This document shows, piece after piece, positions 45,288 through 54,023 of a stretch of 64,000 bases of DNA. The notes under the pieces were generated by a model. The model had not been told where the DNA came from and did not search any database. It saw only the letters and a program-made list of their open reading frames with translations. Position 1 is the first letter of the stretch; each line of letters opens with the position of its first letter. This stretch comes from an uncultured Sphingomonadales bacterium. Lineage in GTDB: Bacteria > Pseudomonadota > Alphaproteobacteria > Sphingomonadales > Sphingomonadaceae. The stretch is taken from contig CAIMDB010000032.1 in the NCBI GenBank assembly GCA_903839675.1, positions 62,001 to 126,000 on the forward strand, read 5' to 3'. Both the position numbers and the translations under genes were made by a program.

Positions 45288-45977
45288 ATGACGATACGCC
45301 TCCTTCTCCTCTCCCTCTCGCTTATGGCCACACCTTTGGCGGCCGCACCCGCAAAAGTGACTGGGTTCAGCTACGTCTGGCCCAAAACCTTGGAAAAGAC
45401 GCCGGCGTTGGTCGCTTTTCTGAAGAAGGACCGCGCGGCGCAGTACAAGGACTATGCACCGCTCTTCAATGAACCCCCCGAAGCGGGCCCGCCGCTCGAT
45501 AGCTATGAGAATGGAACGAGCTGGACAGTGCAGACGACGTTGCCCGGGCTTCTCATCCTCACGGGCCAGCGCTGGGCCTATACCGGCGGCGCGCATGGCT
45601 ATGGCTATACGGACAGCCTGATCTGGGACATGAAGGCCGCGCGGGTGACGTCGTTCTCTGGCCTGTTCGCCAACCCCAAAGCTGCCGAAGCGCTGCTCAC
45701 CCCGCTTTATTGCCGTGCGCTGGATAAGGAGCGACTGGTGAAGCGCGGGGAACCAACGCCGCGCGACGACATCTTCGGCGATTGTCCCAAACTGTTTGAA
45801 TCGGCCGAGATTTGGCCGGACAAGCCGGTCTACGGAAAGTTCAGCCGTATCGGGATGTCCCTGGGCGCCTACACCGCCGGGCCCTATGCTGAGGGGGGTT
45901 ATGATCTGGAGATCGTCATCCCCAAAGGACTGAAGGCATTGGTGAAACCGCAATATCAGGCGCTGTTCCCGGGGTAA
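45288..45977 (+). CDS. Secreted DUF3298/RsiV-like protein
   Basis: A 229-residue exported protein (signal peptide about 1-20, ending LAAA). A DUF4163-like N-terminal part (about 25-95) is followed by a DUF3298 domain (about 95-228) with GGAHGYGYTDSLIWDMKAARV and LGAYTAGPYAEGGYDLEIVIP. RsiV-type domains can bind lysozyme in Bacillus, but no anti-sigma partner is present here. It ends at a palindromic repeat. Confidence 0.8.
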   Translation: MTIRLLLLSLSLMATPLAAAPAKVTGFSYVWPKTLEKTPALVAFLKKDRAAQYKDYAPLFNEPPEAGPPLDSYENGTSWTVQTTLPGLLILTGQRWAYTGGAHGYGYTDSLIWDMKAARVTSFSGLFANPKAAEALLTPLYCRALDKERLVKRGEPTPRDDIFGDCPKLFESAEIWPDKPVYGKFSRIGMSLGAYTAGPYAEGGYDLEIVIPKGLKALVKPQYQALFPG

Positions 45978-45985
45978 CCTACAGC

Positions 45986-46049
45986 GTCATCCCCGCGAAA
46001 GCGGGGATCCATAGATGGCCTAGTGGATTCCCGCTTTCGCGGGAATGAC
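45986..46049. repeat. Dispersed palindromic repeat between convergent genes
   Basis: The arms 45986-46010 and 46025-46049 are near reverse complements (GTCATCCCCGCGAAAGCGGG type). Each arm can fold alone, and the pair could act as a bidirectional 3' structure for the DUF3298 gene and the convergent dienelactone hydrolase. Confidence 0.85.
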
Positions 46050-46057
46050 AGCAATTT

Positions 46058-46747
46058 TCACCCCAAATTGGCTTTGAAGAACGCCTCTGTCCGGCCATCG
46101 GCCAGCACGGCACCTGCCTCATCCCGTCGGTTACCCATTTCCGCGGCAAAACCGTGGTCGAGCCCGACATAATCATGCAGCGTCACTTTGGGGTGATTGC
46201 CCAACCCGGCGTGGATCGCCGCCTGCGCTTCGGGGCCGACAAAATGGTCGGCGGTTGGAATGTGGAGCATCAGGGGGTGTGCAATAGCGTGCGACTCGCC
46301 CAGCATCTGGTCAATCATCACGCCATAATAGCCAACAGACGCGTCAATATCGGTGCGGGCGGCTGCCATATAAGCGAGGCGCCCGCCAAGGCAGAAGCCA
46401 ACACAACCAACCTTGGCAACAGGCGCGTGCCCGGCAAGGCCGTGGCGGATCGCTTTGATGACGGTTTCGATATCGAGCACGCCCTTATCCGCATCATATT
46501 GCTGGAAATAGCCAAAGGCTTCGTTGAGTTCCGATTCAACATCAGGGTTGAGTTCCACGCCGGGTGCGAACCGCCAGAAGATGTCGAGCGCCACGGCCAG
46601 ATAGCCCTTGGCTGCCCAGCTGTCGCATTTCTGGCGGATGCCTGCGTTCAGGCCAAATATCTCTGGAATCACGATAATCGCGGCGGTCGGCGTGGCGCTC
46701 GGCGCGGCGACATAGAGGTTCATATCGCCCAATTTGGTGATGGTCAT
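46058..46747 (-). CDS. Dienelactone hydrolase family protein
   Basis: A 229-residue alpha/beta hydrolase. The nucleophile is a Cys, C119 in GFCLGG, as in true dienelactone hydrolases; Asp in ADHFVGP (about 168) and His in LDHGFA (about 200) complete the triad. It may hydrolyse lactones or act as a general carboxylesterase. Its ATG overlaps the TGA of ogt by 4 bp, so the two genes are coupled. Confidence 0.87.
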   Translation of the reverse strand: MTITKLGDMNLYVAAPSATPTAAIIVIPEIFGLNAGIRQKCDSWAAKGYLAVALDIFWRFAPGVELNPDVESELNEAFGYFQQYDADKGVLDIETVIKAIRHGLAGHAPVAKVGCVGFCLGGRLAYMAAARTDIDASVGYYGVMIDQMLGESHAIAHPLMLHIPTADHFVGPEAQAAIHAGLGNHPKVTLHDYVGLDHGFAAEMGNRRDEAGAVLADGRTEAFFKANLG

Positions 46748-47247
46748 AGCAGTCGTGTCCTCTGATTTTGGGGGAGGTTGGCATATTCGAAATCGAGCAG
46801 CCAGCTCTTGGTGCGGGCACCTGCGCCACCGGAATAATATTCAGGTCCGGCAGCAGATGTGACGCGGTGGCAGGGAATGATGATGGGGAAGGGATTGGCC
46901 TTGCACGCCCCACCCACAGCCCGCGCGACGGAGCCGCAACGTGCCGCAAGTTCGCCATAAGTCATTGTTTTACCGTATGGAATCGACGCGATGGCGGCCC
47001 GCAATGCCACCCCTTCCGCGCTGTCCAACGGGGACAAGGGCAAATCGAAATCATGCAATTGCCCCGCAAACCAGGCGTCCAGCTGGGCGATGGCGGCGGC
47101 AAGGATGGGATGGGTGACATCCCCCTGCGTCGCGCCAGTGTCGACCGAGGGTGGGATGTGGAGGCCCGTGAGCCAATCGTCCGTCGCGCTTAATGTCAGC
47201 GCGCCCAAGGGGCTTGCGAATCTGGCTGTTGCGGATGCGCGGTGCAT
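46744..47247 (-). CDS. ogt: Methylated-DNA--protein-cysteine methyltransferase
   Basis: A 167-residue suicide repair enzyme that takes alkyl groups from O6-alkylguanine. The acceptor is C126 in IPCHRV. The helix-turn-helix region IPYGKTMTYGELAARCGSV precedes it. There is no Ada-like N-terminal regulatory domain. It is coupled to the dienelactone hydrolase downstream. Confidence 0.92.
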   Translation of the reverse strand: MHRASATARFASPLGALTLSATDDWLTGLHIPPSVDTGATQGDVTHPILAAAIAQLDAWFAGQLHDFDLPLSPLDSAEGVALRAAIASIPYGKTMTYGELAARCGSVARAVGGACKANPFPIIIPCHRVTSAAGPEYYSGGAGARTKSWLLDFEYANLPQNQRTRLL

Positions 47248-47294
47248 GGCGCACAGATGGCGGCTAATAGCGCATGGCTCAAGGGAGTTGGCCC

Positions 47295-47546
47295 ATGAAG
47301 TTCAATATTGAGGTTGAATGCACCCCTGAAGAGGTGCGGCGTCTGGTGGGTCTGCCCGATCTGACTGAGGTGCATGAGGTCTATGTCGACAAGATGAAGG
47401 ACGTCATGACCACGGGGCTCACGCCTGACATGGTGGATACGATGGTCCGCAGCTGGGTGCCAGGTGGTGCTGCCGGCATGGATTTCGTGCGCGATCTGGT
47501 GAAGGGCCTTTCCTCCGCGACATCAACGCCGAAAAAGAAGGATTAG
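47295..47546 (+). CDS. DUF6489 family protein
   Basis: An 83-residue small protein; function unknown. MKFNIEVECTPEEVRRLVGLP at the N-terminus (CTPEE motif near residue 9) is typical of the group. AGGGAG at 47282-47287 is 7 nt before ATG 47295, which is preferred over ATG 47274. It ends basic (TPKKKD). It lies 21 bp upstream of mnmE and probably shares its transcript. Confidence 0.78.
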   Translation: MKFNIEVECTPEEVRRLVGLPDLTEVHEVYVDKMKDVMTTGLTPDMVDTMVRSWVPGGAAGMDFVRDLVKGLSSATSTPKKKD

Positions 47547-47567
47547 GCGCGCCAGTTCCGCCTTTTT

Positions 47568-48833
47568 ATGCGTTCAGAGACGATCTTTGCCCTGTCCAGT
47601 GGGTTGCCGCCCTCCGGCATCGCTGTCGTCCGCATCAGCGGGCCGCAGGCGGGTGCTGCGCTGACGGCGCTGGCCGGAACTTTACTTGAACCGCGTCGTG
47701 CCAGCCTGAGGCGCTTCCGGGGTGTAGATGGGGCGACATTGGATGACGGCTTGGCGCTTTGGTTCCCGGGGCCTGCGACGGCGACAGGTGAGGATTTGGC
47801 GGAACTTCACCTTCATGGCGGGCGGGCGGTTGTAGCGGCGGTTCTGGCGTCGCTGGGCGGGATTCCGGGGTGCCGGATGGCCGAAGCCGGAGAATTTACC
47901 CGTCGTGCGTTTGAAAATGGCCGGATCGACCTGACGGAGGCTGAGGGGCTGGCGGGTCTGCTCGCCGCCGAGACAGAATTGCAGCGGCGGTCTGCACTCG
48001 CTCTGGCCGAAGGGGGCATGGGCCGGTTGGTCGCTTCATGGGAGGTGACCATACTGCGCGAATCAGCGCGGTTGGAGGCGCTGCTCGACTTCTCGGACGA
48101 AGGCGATGTGACCGATGATTTGCCTGACACCGCGCCTTTGCAGGGGTTGGCAGATGAGATGGCGGCACTGCTCGCAAGCCCGCCGGCGGAGCGCTTGCGT
48201 GACGGTGTAAAGGTCGTGCTCGGCGGCCCGCCAAATGCTGGAAAATCAAGTCTTTTCAATTTTTTAATTGATCGTGACGCGGCGATTGTGACCGATATTG
48301 CGGGCACAACACGGGACCGGATTGAAGCGCCTGTCTCGCTGGACGGCGTACCGCTTCTGTTTGTGGATACGGCCGGTCTGCACGAGGATGCCGCCGATGC
48401 CGTTGAGGCGATTGGCATGGCGCGCTCGTCCGAGGCGCTGGACGCCGCCGATATCGTTCTGTGGTTGGGAGACGTGTCGGCGGCGCCGCTTGGAGCGATT
48501 CTCGTCGCGTCCAAGGCTGATATTTTCCCGCAGGGCGAGGGCCTGCCGGTGTCGGTTCGGACGGGAGAGGGACTAGCTGAGTTGCGCACGGCTATCATCG
48601 CCCGTGCCAAGACCCTTTTACCCCAACCGGGCGCGTTGGCCCTCAACGCCCGTCACCGCGCGATTGTGGCGGAGGTGGTGGACCTTGTTTCAGAGGCGGC
48701 ATCCTCGAATGACGCCCTGATTCGCGCCGAGCAACTCCGCGTGGCCCGGACGGTGCTGGATCGGTTGACTGGGCGCTCTGGGGTCGAATCGATGCTTGAT
48801 GCGCTCTTTGGCGCCTTTTGTATCGGGAAATAG
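47568..48833 (+). CDS. mnmE: tRNA uridine-5-carboxymethylaminomethyl modification GTPase
   Basis: A 421-residue GTPase that works with MnmG to make cmnm5U at the wobble position. The N-terminal TrmE domain (about 1-120) and helical domain hold the inserted G domain: P-loop GPPNAGKS at 220-227, DIAGTTRD, and SKADIF. The C-terminal CIGK (418-421) binds the formyl-THF/catalytic site. Its usual partner mnmG is not adjacent because the Fic cassette lies between. Confidence 0.95.
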   Translation: MRSETIFALSSGLPPSGIAVVRISGPQAGAALTALAGTLLEPRRASLRRFRGVDGATLDDGLALWFPGPATATGEDLAELHLHGGRAVVAAVLASLGGIPGCRMAEAGEFTRRAFENGRIDLTEAEGLAGLLAAETELQRRSALALAEGGMGRLVASWEVTILRESARLEALLDFSDEGDVTDDLPDTAPLQGLADEMAALLASPPAERLRDGVKVVLGGPPNAGKSSLFNFLIDRDAAIVTDIAGTTRDRIEAPVSLDGVPLLFVDTAGLHEDAADAVEAIGMARSSEALDAADIVLWLGDVSAAPLGAILVASKADIFPQGEGLPVSVRTGEGLAELRTAIIARAKTLLPQPGALALNARHRAIVAEVVDLVSEAASSNDALIRAEQLRVARTVLDRLTGRSGVESMLDALFGAFCIGK

Positions 48834-48940
48834 TTTGTAAGAGAGTTTGCGATAGATGATTCAGCAAATGCGACAAGCTAACTTGCACACAAGACTCTCA
48901 TATGCGATTCTAGAAAAAATGAAAAATAGGGACTTGGGAC

Positions 48941-49147
48941 ATGGCACTACGGAAGCAATTTTCCAACACAGTCAAAGCTGATCCAGAACTTACTGCATTG
49001 TTGGAGGCCAGCCGAAACGTCGTTGTGACTGAGGAGATGTTGCGAGAGCAAAGGGTCAGTTTTGCATTTGGAAATGCAATGAATGCTGATAGAATCACCA
49101 AAGATTCTGTGCGGGCTTCATCTCAAAGTGTAAGGCTACGAGCCTAA
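48941..49147 (+). CDS. Small partner protein of the Fic cassette, possible antitoxin
   Basis: A 68-residue protein with a helical N-terminal half (about 14-36, TALLEASRNVV-TEEMLRE) and the motif SFAFGN at 40-45. It sits 30 bp upstream of a Fic gene, as the class I Fic antitoxins do. Those carry Ser/Thr-x3-Glu-Gly/Asn; here the matching spacing is Ser40, Gly44, Asn45, so the inhibitory glutamate is missing. AGGGA at 48928-48932 supports the start. Codon use is visibly more A/T-rich than the neighbours. Antitoxin role is inferred. Confidence 0.6.
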   Translation: MALRKQFSNTVKADPELTALLEASRNVVVTEEMLREQRVSFAFGNAMNADRITKDSVRASSQSVRLRA

Positions 49148-49152
49148 CAGAG

Positions 49153-49177
49153 AGGGCCCTTTTGGGGCCCTTTTTTT
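49153..49177 (+). terminator. Intrinsic terminator between the small gene and fic
   Basis: AGGGCCC (49153-49159), 5-nt loop, GGGCCCT (49165-49171) and a run of seven T (49171-49177). The T-run touches the fic ATG at 49178. No ribosome site separates the hairpin and start codon. Confidence 0.85.
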
Positions 49178-49777
49178 ATGTCTATTAGAGAAAATGACAG
49201 CAAAGAGATCTTCGATAAGATTCAAGAGCAGAACTTATTGAGACAATACGATCTTTTGACAAATTGCATTGAGATCGGGCTACAGAAAGGCATCGAGTTT
49301 TTCGACAAGTATACGCTATGGTCGTTGAATTCAGCCGCGGTAGCAAACATCGCTCAGTTTGGCGGGCGATATCGAGAGCAGCCGATATATGTTGGCAGCC
49401 ATGTACCTCCTCATTTCAAGGAAGTGCCGCATCTTATGGATTCCTGTATTTCAGTAGTTCATGAGAACTGGAAAAACCCAAAGAATCATCCTCTTACGCT
49501 GGCAGCATATGTCTTGTGGAGAATGAACTGGATTCACCCTTTCATAGAGGGGAATGGCAGGACGGCTCGCGCCGCGTGTTATTATGTGATTTGCTTGGAA
49601 TATGGTGGCCTGTTGCCCGGTAACAAGATTGTTCCTGAACGAATCCGCGAAAATAGGGCGCCTTACTATGCGGCATTGCAAGATGCAGATCGGCATTGGG
49701 AGGATGGTCATTTCGAAGTATCGGCGTTGACGGAATACCTGAGTGGACTGCTAAAGGCTCAACTTTCGGAGGTCTGA
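49178..49777 (+). CDS. Fic domain protein, probable AMPylator toxin
   Basis: A 199-residue single-domain Fic protein. The active-site loop [12 protein letters not shown] is at 120-131: His, acidic residue, GNGR and Arg all intact, so nucleotide transfer to a Ser/Thr/Tyr of a target is expected. The flap region [14 protein letters not shown] lies around 61-74. No inhibitory Ser/Thr-x3-Glu motif was found at either end of this protein. ATG 49178 follows a T-run with no ribosome site. Its A/T-rich codon use and its place between mnmE and mnmG suggest transfer. Confidence 0.87.
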   Translation: MSIRENDSKEIFDKIQEQNLLRQYDLLTNCIEIGLQKGIEFFDKYTLWSLNSAAVANIAQFGGRYREQPIYVGSHVPPHFKEVPHLMDSCISVVHENWKNPKNHPLTLAAYVLWRMNWIHPFIEGNGRTARAACYYVICLEYGGLLPGNKIVPERIRENRAPYYAALQDADRHWEDGHFEVSALTEYLSGLLKAQLSEV

Positions 49778-49784
49778 AGTTTTT

Positions 49785-49800
49785 CGTTCCACGTGAAACA
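49785..49800. other. parS-like site 1 (degenerate)
   Basis: CGTTCCACGTGAAACA matches the parS consensus TGTTTCACGTGAAACA with two mismatches. It lies between the fic stop and the mnmG start, 8 bp from the Fic cassette edge. Confidence 0.65.
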
Positions 49801-49839
49801 CATTTGACCGACTCTTCGGCTGCGCGTAGCGGCAGGAGC

Positions 49840-51687
49840 ATGACGCAGAGTTTTGATGTGATCGTGGTGGGCGGAGGCCATGCCGGCTGTGAAGCGGCCT
49901 GTGCGGCGGCGCGCATGGGCGCACGGACCGCGCTCGTCAGCTTCCGGCGCGACATGATCGGTGCGATGTCCTGCAACCCGGCAATCGGGGGCTTGGGCAA
50001 AGGTCATCTCGTGCGTGAGGTGGACGCGTTTGATGGGATATTGGCGCGCGCCGCCGATGCTGCCGCCATCCATTATCGTATGCTGAACGCGTCCAAGGGC
50101 GCTGCGGTTCAAGGTCCGCGCATCCAGGCCGACCGTAAGTTGTTCAAGGCGGCCGTTCACGCGATGCTCGAGCACCAAGAGAATCTCACCATCGTAGAGG
50201 GTGAGGCTGCCGCACTGGTGTTGGAAGAGGGCCGTCTTTGCGGGCTTACGCTTGGCAGCGGTGAGGTGCTGGCCTGCGCGACGCTGGTGCTTGCGACAGG
50301 CACCTTCCTCAACGGCAAGATGTTTTGCGGCGAAGACCGGAATGTGGGCGGCCGCGTGGGCGAGGCTGCCGCAGTCACGCTGGGCACACAGCTGCGCGCG
50401 CTCAACCTGCCGATGGGACGTTTGAAGACTGGCACACCGGCGCGGCTTGATGGTCGGACGATCAATTGGGCCGGGCTCGACATTCAGATGTCGGACGGGG
50501 AGACATGGACCTTCTCCGACTTGACCGATCGCCGCACTGCGCCGCAGCTCTGGTGTGCCATCACCCGCACGAACACGGCGACGCACGACATCATCCGCGC
50601 TGCGCTGGACCGGTCCCCGTTGTTCTCCGGCGATATAGAAGGGCAGGGGCCGCGCTATTGCCCGTCGATTGAAGACAAGATTCACCGCTTTGGTGATCGG
50701 GACGGCCATCAGGTCTTTCTTGAGCCGGAGGGGCTGGACGACGCGCTCATCTATCCCAACGGCATTTCAACCTCCTTGCCGGAGGATGTGCAGCTCGCTT
50801 TCCTGCGAACGATGCCTGGGTTGGAAGCGGTCGACATCGTACAGCCCGGCTATGCCGTTGAATATGATCACATTGATCCGCGCGCTCTGGCCAACACGTT
50901 GGAAATCCGTGATCTTCCCGGAGTGTTCTGTGCAGGCCAGATCAATGGCACGACGGGGTATGAGGAGGCATCCGCCCAAGGCCTAATGGCCGGGTTGAAC
51001 GCGGCGGCGAAGGCGCTGGGCCATCCCGCGCTCGTTCTTGATCGGGCGTCGTCCTATATCGGTGTGTTGATTGATGATCTTGTTCTGCAGGGCGTGACCG
51101 AGCCTTACCGGATGCTGACGGCGCGGGCTGAGTATCGATTGCGGCTGCGGGCGGACAACGCCGCGACTCGACTGACACCCATTGCAATGGCGACCGGTTG
51201 TGTCGGTGAGCAGCGGCGTAACTGGTTCGTTTCACGTGAAACCGAGCGGGCTCGGGGCCGTGAGATTCTCGACACGCGCTATACAACGAACGACCTCCGC
51301 ACCGCTGGATTGGAGGTGAAGGCCGGTGCCGACGCGCAATCGCTGTTCGATTGGTTGCGGTTCGTCGATGCCAAGCCTGACGCCCTAATAGCGCTCTGCC
51401 CTGCGCTCGCTGCGGTTTCGACGCCGGTTCTTGCCGAGCTGATCGAAGATGCACGCTATGCGCCTTATATTGCGCGTCAGGACGCGGAAGTCCGGGCGAT
51501 GCGGGCCAATGACAAGATTCCCCTGTCCGCCGTGGACTTCACCGATGTCCCTGGCCTGTCCAATGAGATGGTCGAGCGGTTGCAGGCCGCGCGTCCAGCG
51601 ACGCTTGGTGCCGCGGAACGGGTGCGGGGCATTACGCCCACGGCGCTGGCGGCGATCCTTGTTCAGGCCAAGCGTGTTGCCGCGTGA
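49840..51687 (+). CDS. mnmG: tRNA uridine-5-carboxymethylaminomethyl modification enzyme
   Basis: A 615-residue FAD enzyme that, with MnmE, makes cmnm5U34 in tRNA. The Rossmann motif is [12 protein letters not shown] (about 9-20); [15 protein letters not shown] and [15 protein letters not shown] are family blocks. The start at [13 protein letters not shown] matches the family N-terminus; its AGGAG is only 1 nt away, and TTG 49804 is an alternative. A parS-like site lies inside the coding region at 51228. It begins the mnmG-rsmG-parA-parB unit. Confidence 0.95.
   Translation: MTQSFDVIVVGGGHAGCEAACAAARMGARTALVSFRRDMIGAMSCNPAIGGLGKGHLVREVDAFDGILARAADAAAIHYRMLNASKGAAVQGPRIQADRKLFKAAVHAMLEHQENLTIVEGEAAALVLEEGRLCGLTLGSGEVLACATLVLATGTFLNGKMFCGEDRNVGGRVGEAAAVTLGTQLRALNLPMGRLKTGTPARLDGRTINWAGLDIQMSDGETWTFSDLTDRRTAPQLWCAITRTNTATHDIIRAALDRSPLFSGDIEGQGPRYCPSIEDKIHRFGDRDGHQVFLEPEGLDDALIYPNGISTSLPEDVQLAFLRTMPGLEAVDIVQPGYAVEYDHIDPRALANTLEIRDLPGVFCAGQINGTTGYEEASAQGLMAGLNAAAKALGHPALVLDRASSYIGVLIDDLVLQGVTEPYRMLTARAEYRLRLRADNAATRLTPIAMATGCVGEQRRNWFVSRETERARGREILDTRYTTNDLRTAGLEVKAGADAQSLFDWLRFVDAKPDALIALCPALAAVSTPVLAELIEDARYAPYIARQDAEVRAMRANDKIPLSAVDFTDVPGLSNEMVERLQAARPATLGAAERVRGITPTALAAILVQAKRVAA
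51228..51243. other. parS site 2, inside mnmG
   Basis: CGTTTCACGTGAAACC has the perfect 14-bp core GTTTCACGTGAAAC. In mnmG frame it encodes Phe-Val-Ser-Arg-Glu-Thr near residue 464. A ParB-binding site is expected here. Confidence 0.85.
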
Positions 51688-52316
51688 CTGAGGACGAAGC
51701 CCAAGACTGGCTGCGCGAAACACTCGATGTTTCACGTGAAACGCTCGACAAGTTGGACCGTTATCGCACGCTGGTCCTCGAGGGTGCAGAGGAACAGAAC
51801 CTCATCGCGCGGTCGACCTTTGACGTGTTCTGGACCCGGCATATTGTCGACTCGGCTCAGCTCCTCCCATTGGCATCAGGTGCCGTCGAGGGCGATTGGC
51901 TCGATCTCGGCGCGGGTGCCGGTATGCCGGGCATTGTGGTTGCCATCCTTTCGGATCGACCGGTGCATCTGGTGGAGGAGCGGCGGGGGCGCGTAAACTT
52001 CCTCAACCGCGTCATTGAAGACTTGGACCTGCCCCATGCGCAGGTCTTTGGATGTAAAGTACAAGCGTTGCGCCATGCGCCTGCAGCCGTCATCAGCGCG
52101 CGTGCTTTTGCACCTTTGCCGAAGCTGTTTGAACTCGCCCACAGCTTTTCCACACAAAAGACGGTCTGGTTGCTGCCAAAAGGCCGTTCGGCGCGTGACG
52201 AACTGGCCAATGCACAGCATAACTGGCAAGGGACGTTTCACGTGAAACCAAGTTTGACGGATTCTGAGGCTGCAATCCTTGTAGCGACAGGCGTCAGGAA
52301 GGCTGCAAGACGATGA
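51684..52316 (+). CDS. rsmG: 16S rRNA (guanine(527)-N7)-methyltransferase
   Basis: A 210-residue SAM methyltransferase that modifies G527 of 16S rRNA. The SAM loop [11 protein letters not shown] is near residue 73 and the Lys/Arg-rich [11 protein letters not shown] follows. GTG start overlaps the mnmG TGA (GTGA), and ATG of parA overlaps its own stop (ATGA). It contains two parS sites. Confidence 0.93.
   Translation: MTEDEAQDWLRETLDVSRETLDKLDRYRTLVLEGAEEQNLIARSTFDVFWTRHIVDSAQLLPLASGAVEGDWLDLGAGAGMPGIVVAILSDRPVHLVEERRGRVNFLNRVIEDLDLPHAQVFGCKVQALRHAPAAVISARAFAPLPKLFELAHSFSTQKTVWLLPKGRSARDELANAQHNWQGTFHVKPSLTDSEAAILVATGVRKAARR
51728..51743. other. parS site 3, inside rsmG
   Basis: TGTTTCACGTGAAACG differs from the 16-bp consensus only at the last base. 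In rsmG frame it encodes Val-Ser-Arg-Glu-Thr near residue 16-20. Confidence 0.88.
52234..52249. other. parS site 4, near the end of rsmG
   Basis: CGTTTCACGTGAAACC has the perfect core GTTTCACGTGAAAC, 64 bp upstream of the parA start. In rsmG it encodes Thr-Phe-His-Val-Lys-Pro. Confidence 0.85.
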
Positions 52317-53095
52317 TCCGCATCACTGTTGCCAATCAAAAGGGTGGCGTCGGTAAGACGACGACGGCGATCAACCTCGCCACAGCAATGGCTGCCATTG
52401 GCTGGCGCGTTCTGCTGATTGACCTCGATCCGCAGGGAAATGCGTCCACCGGGCTCGGCGTCGGCCAAAGCCAGCGCGAAAATTCGAGCTATGATGTGCT
52501 GATGGGCGCGGCCACGCTGACCGAAGCGGTCGTTGCGACCAAGATTCCCCGGCTTGATCTCGTTCCGGCGACCGTTGACCTGTCCGGCGCAGAAATTGAG
52601 CTTGTTGAGGTTGACCAGCGGGCGCAGCGCCTGAAGACGGCACTTGATACCGCGCCGGAGGGGCGTTGGGATGTTGTCCTCATTGATTGTCCACCGTCGC
52701 TCGGCCTGTTGACGATCAACGCGCTCGTCGCGGCGCAATCGCTGCTGGTGCCTTTGCAGTGTGAATTCTTTGCGTTGGAAGGGTTGAGCCAGCTGTTGCA
52801 GACATTTGAGCGGATTCGCGCCAAGTTTAACCCATCGCTCACGATCCTGGGCGTGGTGCTGACCATGTACGACCGGCGCAACCGCCTCACCGAACAGGTG
52901 TCTGAAGATGTCCGCGCCTGTCTTGGCACCGCCGTGTTTGAAACCGTTATCCCGCGCAATGTCCGTTTATCCGAGGCACCGAGCCACGGGTTGCCAGCAT
53001 TGATCTATGATCATCGTTGTGCGGGGTCGGAAGCCTATATGGCGCTCGCCCGCGAAGTCATCGGGCGTCTTCCCGCTTTGAAAGTTGCCGCATGA
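52313..53095 (+). CDS. parA: Chromosome partitioning ATPase ParA
   Basis: A 260-residue deviant Walker ATPase. KGGVGKTTT is at about 10-18 with the two Lys of the deviant motif; LLIDLDPQGNASTGLG and VLIDCPPS complete the site. It forms ATP-bound dimers on DNA that ParB-parS complexes follow during segregation. ATG overlaps rsmG; its own TGA overlaps parB ATG. Confidence 0.95.
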   Translation: MIRITVANQKGGVGKTTTAINLATAMAAIGWRVLLIDLDPQGNASTGLGVGQSQRENSSYDVLMGAATLTEAVVATKIPRLDLVPATVDLSGAEIELVEVDQRAQRLKTALDTAPEGRWDVVLIDCPPSLGLLTINALVAAQSLLVPLQCEFFALEGLSQLLQTFERIRAKFNPSLTILGVVLTMYDRRNRLTEQVSEDVRACLGTAVFETVIPRNVRLSEAPSHGLPALIYDHRCAGSEAYMALAREVIGRLPALKVAA

Positions 53096-54000
53096 GTGAA
53101 GATCAGGCCCCGAAGAAGCGGCCCATGGGCCTTGGCCGCGGATTGTCCTCGCTTTTGGGCGAAATTCAGACTGAGACGGCCACTGCCGTGCCGAGCCGGA
53201 ACGATGGTGGGGTTGCGGTGCCCGATGGCGTGCGGCTCGTGCCGGTGACCAACCTTCAGCCCTTGCCCAACCAGCCGCGTCGGAACTTTGATGATGCGGC
53301 GTTGGATGAGCTGGCCAAGTCGATCACCGCGCTTGGCGTCCTCCAGCCGATTGTCGTGCGCGACATGGGTGGGCATTATCAGATCGTCGCAGGCGAGCGC
53401 CGCTGGCGTGCCGCACAGCGGGCGCACCTCCATCAAGTTCCTGTAATTGTTAAACAATTTGACGATCGGACCGCGCTTGAGATTGCGCTGGTGGAGAATA
53501 TCCAGCGCGAAGAACTCAACGCTTGGGAAGAGGGCGAGACCTATCGTCGCCTGATCGAAGAATATGGCCACAGCCAGGAAGAACTGGGCCGGATCGTCGG
53601 GAAATCACGTAGCCACATCGCCAATCTGATGCGTCTGCGCAATTTGCCGATGCGCGTGCATGGTTGGCTGGTGTCTGGCGACATCTCCATGGGTCATGCG
53701 CGTGCGCTCCTCCAATGCGAGGACCCGGAAGGGATTGCCAAACAGGTGATTGAGCGGGGGCTTTCCGTGCGGGATACCGAGCGGCTGGCCAAGCGCGCCA
53801 AAGCCGGGGCGAAGTCCGCGCCTAAGGCGCGCGGCGGGCGCGATCCAGATCTGGAGGCGCTGGAACGCCAATTGGGGGATATTCTGGGACTTAAGGTCCA
53901 GATTGCCCATGGCGCGCGCGGCGGGACGGTAACGCTGGGTTACTCTTCACTCGATCAGCTGGATCTCATCTGTCAGCGGCTCTCGGGCGAGCATATTTAA
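53092..54000 (+). CDS. parB: Chromosome partitioning protein ParB
   Basis: A 302-residue CTP-binding clamp that loads at parS. GERRWRAAQRAHL (about 100) is in the ParB/Srx CTP domain. The HTH region (EYGHSQEELGRIVGKSRSHI, about 160-180) binds parS, and the C-terminal dimer domain ends with LDLICQRLSGE. ATG 53092 overlaps the parA stop; the earlier in-frame codons lie inside parA. Confidence 0.95.
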   Translation: MSEDQAPKKRPMGLGRGLSSLLGEIQTETATAVPSRNDGGVAVPDGVRLVPVTNLQPLPNQPRRNFDDAALDELAKSITALGVLQPIVVRDMGGHYQIVAGERRWRAAQRAHLHQVPVIVKQFDDRTALEIALVENIQREELNAWEEGETYRRLIEEYGHSQEELGRIVGKSRSHIANLMRLRNLPMRVHGWLVSGDISMGHARALLQCEDPEGIAKQVIERGLSVRDTERLAKRAKAGAKSAPKARGGRDPDLEALERQLGDILGLKVQIAHGARGGTVTLGYSSLDQLDLICQRLSGEHI

Positions 54001-54023
54001 GCCGATAGCATCGCCGCCCGACT

